Source: Gemmatimonadota bacterium (GTDB taxonomy: Bacteria > Gemmatimonadota > Gemmatimonadetes > Gemmatimonadales > GWC2-71-9). Taken from it: a stretch of DNA of 10,452 bases. Location of the stretch: NCBI GenBank assembly GCA_003221985.1, contig QHUQ01000148.1, positions 1-10,452 on the forward strand, given 5' to 3'. The notes beneath the pieces were generated by a model, which saw only the letters and a list, made by a program, of their open reading frames with translations, ran no database searches and was not told where the DNA came from. The position numbers and the translations under genes were made by a program. Positions 7,337-10,452 of this stretch are shown here, one piece after another; position 1 is the stretch's first letter, and each line of letters opens with the position of its first letter.

Positions 7337-7365
7337 GGGAGTGTGGGTTGGGGGGGAGGGGGGGG
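7337..7365 (+). other. Four G-runs with G-quadruplex potential in the amidase leader
   Basis: The plus strand carries GGG (7337-7339), GGG (7345-7347), seven G (7350-7356) and eight G (7358-7365), separated by loops of five, two and one base. This satisfies the usual four-run G-quadruplex pattern. It lies directly upstream of the amidase ribosome binding site, where the amidase transcript would be C-rich and its template strand G-rich. A role in amidase transcription is inference. Confidence 0.6.
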
Positions 7366-7403
7366 ACCGACGTAGTCTGATTCGTCCCGCTGCTGTGCGC
7401 CAG

Positions 7404-7413
7404 ATCACGTGAT
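7404..7413. promoter_or_regulatory. 10-bp palindrome, candidate operator
   Basis: ATCACGTGAT is a perfect inverted repeat in the 175-base region between the divergent amidase and diguanylate cyclase genes. Its position would suit a regulator-binding site. No regulator gene is adjacent, and a palindrome this short can occur by chance. Confidence 0.25.
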
Positions 7414-7478
7414 TCTCCTTACGGTTAGCCTGCGCACCTTGCGATAACGTGTCCCGCATGAATGTTGTGGCAGCCCAC

Positions 7479-7485
7479 GGAGGGG
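7479..7485 (+). promoter_or_regulatory. Ribosome binding site of the diguanylate cyclase gene
   Basis: GGAGGGG lies 13 bases before TTG at 7499, a long spacing. No ATG or GTG in this frame lies closer upstream. The first in-frame ATG downstream (7538) would remove the basic IRFGSIRTK segment that normally precedes the first membrane helix, so TTG is preferred. Confidence 0.4.
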
Positions 7486-7498
7486 ACGCGCACTGACG

Positions 7499-9160
7499 TT
7501 GCTCCGCCTTATTCGATTTGGCAGCATCCGCACCAAGATGCTGATGTTTGCCGTCGTCGCGACGTTGTTGCCCTCGCTGACGACCGTCTGGATTTCCTAC
7601 ATCGAGAACAAGCGTGCCCTCTCCGCCAAGGCGTCCGAAGAATTGCTGGGATTGAGCGCGCAGGCGGCGCGCGAGGTGGATCTCTGGACCAAAGAGCTGC
7701 GCTACAATCTGCGCGTGTTCTCGAGCTCGTATGAGGTCACGGAGAATCTCGAGCGCATCCCGCTCGTCGACGGCGAGCCGATCCACTCGGGCATCTACTT
7801 CAGCCGGCTCACCGATTACCTGAACTCGGTCGCCGATCATTTCCCCGACTACAGTGAGCTGCTGGTCCTCGATCAGCATGGGCACATCGTCGCCTCGAGC
7901 GCTGAGCGGCCCAGGCGCGTGGCGCTGCCGGTCGATTGGGCGACCGAGCTGACGAAGCACGACTGGGCGCTGGGCCCGCCGTATTGGGACTCGACCGCGG
8001 CGCACGCCGAGATGCTCGTGTCGGTCCCGATCGAATCCGCCCGGCGCGCGGGACGCGGCGCCGGCGGCACGCACCTGCTGGGCGCGCTGTCCTCCCGCGT
8101 CAATCTGCACGGCCTGGCCGACACGCTGTTGCGCTTCAGGCCGGGCGAGTCGGGACAGATCTATCTGATGACGCGCACCGGGCGGCTGGTCGTCAGCTCG
8201 CGCGGCAGCTCGCAGGCGTTGATGCGCGAAGGGTTCTCGCGCAACGCCGCGAACTCGCTGCTCGCGCGCGAGGGGCGTGCCGTGCAGTTCACCAGCTTCA
8301 CCGGCGAGCGCGTCGTCGGCAGTTTGCGCACCGTGCCGGCCATGAATTGGCTGCTCATGTCGGAGATTCCGTCGACCGAGGCGTTCCGGCAGGTCGCGCG
8401 CCTGCGCAACGTCACGCTCGGGGTCGTGACGCTGCTGCTCGCGGTCGTCGGCGCACTCGCCTATTTGCTGAGCCTGCTGATCGTGCGGCCGCTCGACCGG
8501 CTGGCGCAGGCCGCCGGCACCGTGGCGAAGGGGGACCTCGAGGTCGGCCTGCCGGTGACGACGGGCGGTGAGGTCGGCTACCTCACGGAAGTCTTCAACA
8601 ACATGGTGGCGCGGCTGCGCGAAAGTCGCGCCGAGCTCGAACGTCTCTCGGTCACCGACCACCTCACCGGCTTGCATAACCGCGTCCGCATGATGGAGGT
8701 GCTCGAGAACGAAGTCCGCCGTTCCCGGCGGCTGCATCATCAGTTCGCGGTCGTCATGGCGGACGTCGACTTGTTCAAGCGCTACAACGATGAATACGGG
8801 CACCCGGCCGGCGACGCCGTCCTCAAGCGCGTCGCGGCGATCATGCGCGAAGCGAGTCGCGACGTGGACTTCGTGGCGCGGTACGGCGGTGAAGAATTCC
8901 TGATCATGATGCCGGAGACGGAGATCGACGGCGCAACGGAATTCGCGGAGCGGATTCGCAAGAGGATCGGGAGCGAACGGCTGCCGAACGGCGAGATTCG
9001 CATCAGTCTGGGCGTGTCCGCGTTTCCGATGCACGGCGACGCGCCCGACCAGCTCATCGCCGAAGCGGACGCGGCCCTCTACCTGGCAAAACGCGCCGGC
9101 GGCGATCGTGTCGTCGCGGCGGCGCGCGCCTCCATTCCGGCAGCCTCGAAAAACAGCTAG
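7499..9160 (+). CDS. Membrane diguanylate cyclase with dCACHE-like sensor, HAMP and GGDEF domains
   Basis: The 553-residue protein would join two GTP into cyclic di-GMP in response to a periplasmic signal. A first membrane helix (about 14-34) is followed by some 270 periplasmic residues that look like a double CACHE sensor, with PAS-like strands at LLVLDQHGHIVASS (121-134) and GQIYLMTRTGRLVVSS (219-234). A second helix (about 305-328) leads into a HAMP linker (329-382). The cytoplasmic GGDEF domain (about 383-545) has the metal-binding Asp in MADVDLF (Asp422), the active-site GGEEF at 463-467, and an RxxD inhibitory site (RDVD, 454-457) at the usual distance. It should therefore be active and subject to product feedback. 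No EAL or HD-GYP domain is present. The ligand is unknown. Its TAG stop overlaps the stop of the convergent lipoprotein gene. Confidence 0.93.
   Translation: MLRLIRFGSIRTKMLMFAVVATLLPSLTTVWISYIENKRALSAKASEELLGLSAQAAREVDLWTKELRYNLRVFSSSYEVTENLERIPLVDGEPIHSGIYFSRLTDYLNSVADHFPDYSELLVLDQHGHIVASSAERPRRVALPVDWATELTKHDWALGPPYWDSTAAHAEMLVSVPIESARRAGRGAGGTHLLGALSSRVNLHGLADTLLRFRPGESGQIYLMTRTGRLVVSSRGSSQALMREGFSRNAANSLLAREGRAVQFTSFTGERVVGSLRTVPAMNWLLMSEIPSTEAFRQVARLRNVTLGVVTLLLAVVGALAYLLSLLIVRPLDRLAQAAGTVAKGDLEVGLPVTTGGEVGYLTEVFNNMVARLRESRAELERLSVTDHLTGLHNRVRMMEVLENEVRRSRRLHHQFAVVMADVDLFKRYNDEYGHPAGDAVLKRVAAIMREASRDVDFVARYGGEEFLIMMPETEIDGATEFAERIRKRIGSERLPNGEIRISLGVSAFPMHGDAPDQLIAEADAALYLAKRAGGDRVVAAARASIPAASKNS
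9157..9160. other. Second CTAG holding two overlapping opposite stop codons
   Basis: TAG at 9158-9160 ends the diguanylate cyclase on the plus strand, and TAG at 9159-9157 ends the lipoprotein on the minus strand. The geometry is identical to that at 2216-2219. Confidence 0.9.
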
Positions 9161-9903
9161 GGTCGCCGGCCGATCAGCGTCTGGTGGATCCAGCCGGCGC
9201 GATCGGATTCATCCCTGACGCGGACCCACTGATCGACGTACGAGTAGGCCACGAGCGGCACACCCTGCTCGAGCGTAAACAACACCTTGAAGCCGGCGCC
9301 CGGTCCTTCGCGAACGTTCGCCCGCCCGGTCGTCTGGAGCCGCAATGGCAGCGCGAACGGGACTTCCCCTTTGCGACTCGCGCCCTCGCGCTCGTCGCCA
9401 CCGGCGCGACTCTGCCCGGCCGCCACGGCGTGCTTGGCCTCCGTCGCGAGGTAGAGCGCACCGGCGTAGTTCTGCTGGTCGAATTCAGCGCCGGCGAGCT
9501 GCAGCAGCTGATTCCCCTGCCCCCACTCGGGCGACGGCTGCGACGCGTTCCCCTTCGTCCGCAATGCCTGCAGCGCGATCTCCGCTTCCGCCATACCGGA
9601 TGCGGCTTCGGCGCGGGTGGCGAGCGACTGCAGCTTCGCCATGGCGCGGACCACCTCGCGGCGCGCGTCGTCGAGACGGGTCTGGAGCGCGGCGACCTGC
9701 GCCTCCTGCTCGAGCACTTTCAGCTCGAGTCGCGCGGCGCGTTGTTCGAGTGCGGTGTCGCGCACGACAACCGGCGGGGCGACACGCAACGTATCGCGAG
9801 CCGCGCGGACCGGCGGCGGATTCCCGGGCCGGGGGTGCTTGCAGGCGACGCCGAGCAGCGCGAGCAGCAGCAGGACGGGGCGCATGGCCGGACTAAGTTG
9901 CAT
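9157..9903 (-). CDS. Predicted lipoprotein with coiled coil and C-terminal bacterial SH3 domain
   Basis: The protein has 248 residues. Its N-terminus looks like a lipoprotein signal (RPVLLLLALLGVAC), with Cys21 as the acylation site, though Gly rather than Leu sits at -3, so the lipobox is imperfect. A Pro-rich linker (22-47) leads to a predicted coiled coil (about 51-118). A helical AEFDQQNYAGALYLATEA segment (139-156) resembles one tetratricopeptide-like hairpin, and an SH3b domain follows at about 185-246 (ANVREGPG...VLFTLEQGV...WVRVRD...GWIH). Bacterial SH3 domains often bind cell-wall peptides, so an envelope anchoring or sensing role is plausible; no enzyme domain is present. An ATG at 9885 would give a tighter signal peptide, and neither start has a strong ribosome binding site. 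The gene lies 24 bases after a TonB receptor gene on the same strand and may be cotranscribed with it. Confidence 0.75.
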   Translation of the reverse strand: MQLSPAMRPVLLLLALLGVACKHPRPGNPPPVRAARDTLRVAPPVVVRDTALEQRAARLELKVLEQEAQVAALQTRLDDARREVVRAMAKLQSLATRAEAASGMAEAEIALQALRTKGNASQPSPEWGQGNQLLQLAGAEFDQQNYAGALYLATEAKHAVAAGQSRAGGDEREGASRKGEVPFALPLRLQTTGRANVREGPGAGFKVLFTLEQGVPLVAYSYVDQWVRVRDESDRAGWIHQTLIGRRP

Positions 9904-9927
9904 CCTGAGATGCGTTCCTACAACCGC

Positions 9928-10452
9928 CTAGAGCTCGAGCTCCATCCCGATTCGGATCGTGCGGCCCGGGGCGTAAAAGCGCCACGCGCCGAAGAAGTCG
10001 CGGTAGTAAGCGTCAAAGGCACGCTGCTGTTCAGGGAGAGTGAACTGCTGGTTGCCATCCCCGAAACGCCGTTCCACGCGCGTGAGCGCGACGCAGTTCA
10101 GCGGACTGCCCCAGCCCGCACAGCCGCTCAAGTCGACAGTCTTGTCGGGAGCGAGCGCGCTCGCGTTGCTCGCCTCGTCCCACAGCGCAGCGTACTCCCG
10201 TGATCCCGCCGGCAGTGTGGGATCGCCAACCGCCAGCAACTTGAACAGTGGGTTCGCCGTGTCGCCCGTTTCGACGAACGCGGCGAGCTGGTTCGAGAAG
10301 TTCAGAATGTTCCGCGCATCCACGTACAGCGACCAGTCATGACCACCCGTCCGAACGGTTTTGGTGATCCTCAGATCGAGCCGTTTCAGCCAGGGGAGAT
10401 GGGCGACGTTGAAGTTCGGGACAAGGAAAGTTTCCGGCGGTGTGATCAGACC
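9928..10452 (-). CDS. TonB-dependent receptor, C-terminal barrel end (5' partial)
   Basis: The frame is open to the window edge, so only the last 174 residues are seen. They read as the final strands of an outer-membrane beta barrel: LRITKTV...WSLYVDARNILNFSNQ is the typical penultimate-strand signature, where DxRNxLNF recurs in TonB receptors. The last strand, RTIRIGMELEL, alternates polar and hydrophobic residues to the C-terminus as expected for barrel assembly, but it ends in Leu rather than the common Phe. A loop with two Cys (LSGCAGWGSPLNC) may be disulfide-bonded. The receptor class and ligand cannot be judged without the plug. It is probably a different receptor from the one at 2216-4372, since the tails share little. 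The lipoprotein gene follows by 24 bases. Confidence 0.75.
   Translation of the reverse strand, partial: GLITPPETFLVPNFNVAHLPWLKRLDLRITKTVRTGGHDWSLYVDARNILNFSNQLAAFVETGDTANPLFKLLAVGDPTLPAGSREYAALWDEASNASALAPDKTVDLSGCAGWGSPLNCVALTRVERRFGDGNQQFTLPEQQRAFDAYYRDFFGAWRFYAPGRTIRIGMELEL

Noticed and set aside
7419..7448. A -35/-10 promoter for the cyclase gene (TTACGG with GATAAC)
   Set aside because: The hexamers match the consensus poorly and the spacing is not decisive, so it is not listed as a feature.
7202..9034. A 610-codon open frame on the minus strand across the diguanylate cyclase gene
   Set aside because: It lies wholly antisense to a gene with clear GGDEF, HAMP and membrane features. 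Its product is rich in Arg, Ala, His and Asp with no recognisable domain, as expected for a GC-rich shadow frame.

Overview
This is a GC-rich bacterial window, probably from a Gram-negative soil or sediment organism. Two outer-membrane TonB-dependent receptors, a predicted lipoprotein and a Tat-exported enzyme imply a diderm envelope. The carboxypeptidase-regulatory domain in front of one receptor plug, the GC content and the gene mix recall Gemmatimonadota, with Acidobacteriota as an alternative. That placement is an impression from the sequence, not a database result. Eight protein genes are supported, and two of them run off the window ends. No tRNA, rRNA, CRISPR array or transposase was seen, and no gene-free stretch exceeds 300 bases.

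Left part (1-4372): a Rieske non-heme iron oxygenase (5' end missing) overlaps a PLP-dependent group II decarboxylase that starts at TTG, so the two form a coupled pair. The decarboxylase meets a TonB-dependent receptor tail to tail, and their two stop codons overlap inside one CTAG. The receptor carries a ten-G homopolymer in its coding sequence.

Middle (4371-7323): divergent from the receptor, with about 19 bases between the chosen start codons, lies puuD. It encodes a membrane urate hydroxylase with a C-terminal cytochrome c domain. puuD converges on a Tat-exported amidase of the peptide-amidase type. Between these two genes sits a long hairpin, about 145 bases with arms of 55-58 nt. Its T and A tracts are in the wrong order for an intrinsic terminator. 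This is the clearest structure in the window that ordinary genes do not explain.

Right part (7324-10452): a 175-base divergent region holds four G-runs with G-quadruplex potential and a 10-bp palindrome. It leads rightward into a dCACHE-like/HAMP/GGDEF diguanylate cyclase that starts at TTG. The cyclase meets an SH3-domain lipoprotein gene tail to tail, again with both stops overlapping in one CTAG. The lipoprotein gene lies 24 bases downstream of the C-terminal end of a second TonB-dependent receptor.

The genes do not make one obvious pathway. The set looks like accessory catabolism and nutrient uptake: amine or aromatic metabolism, urate oxidation, peptide-amide hydrolysis and TonB uptake, plus one c-di-GMP signalling gene. 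The main novelty lies in the gene junctions and low-complexity tracts rather than in a new multi-gene system.
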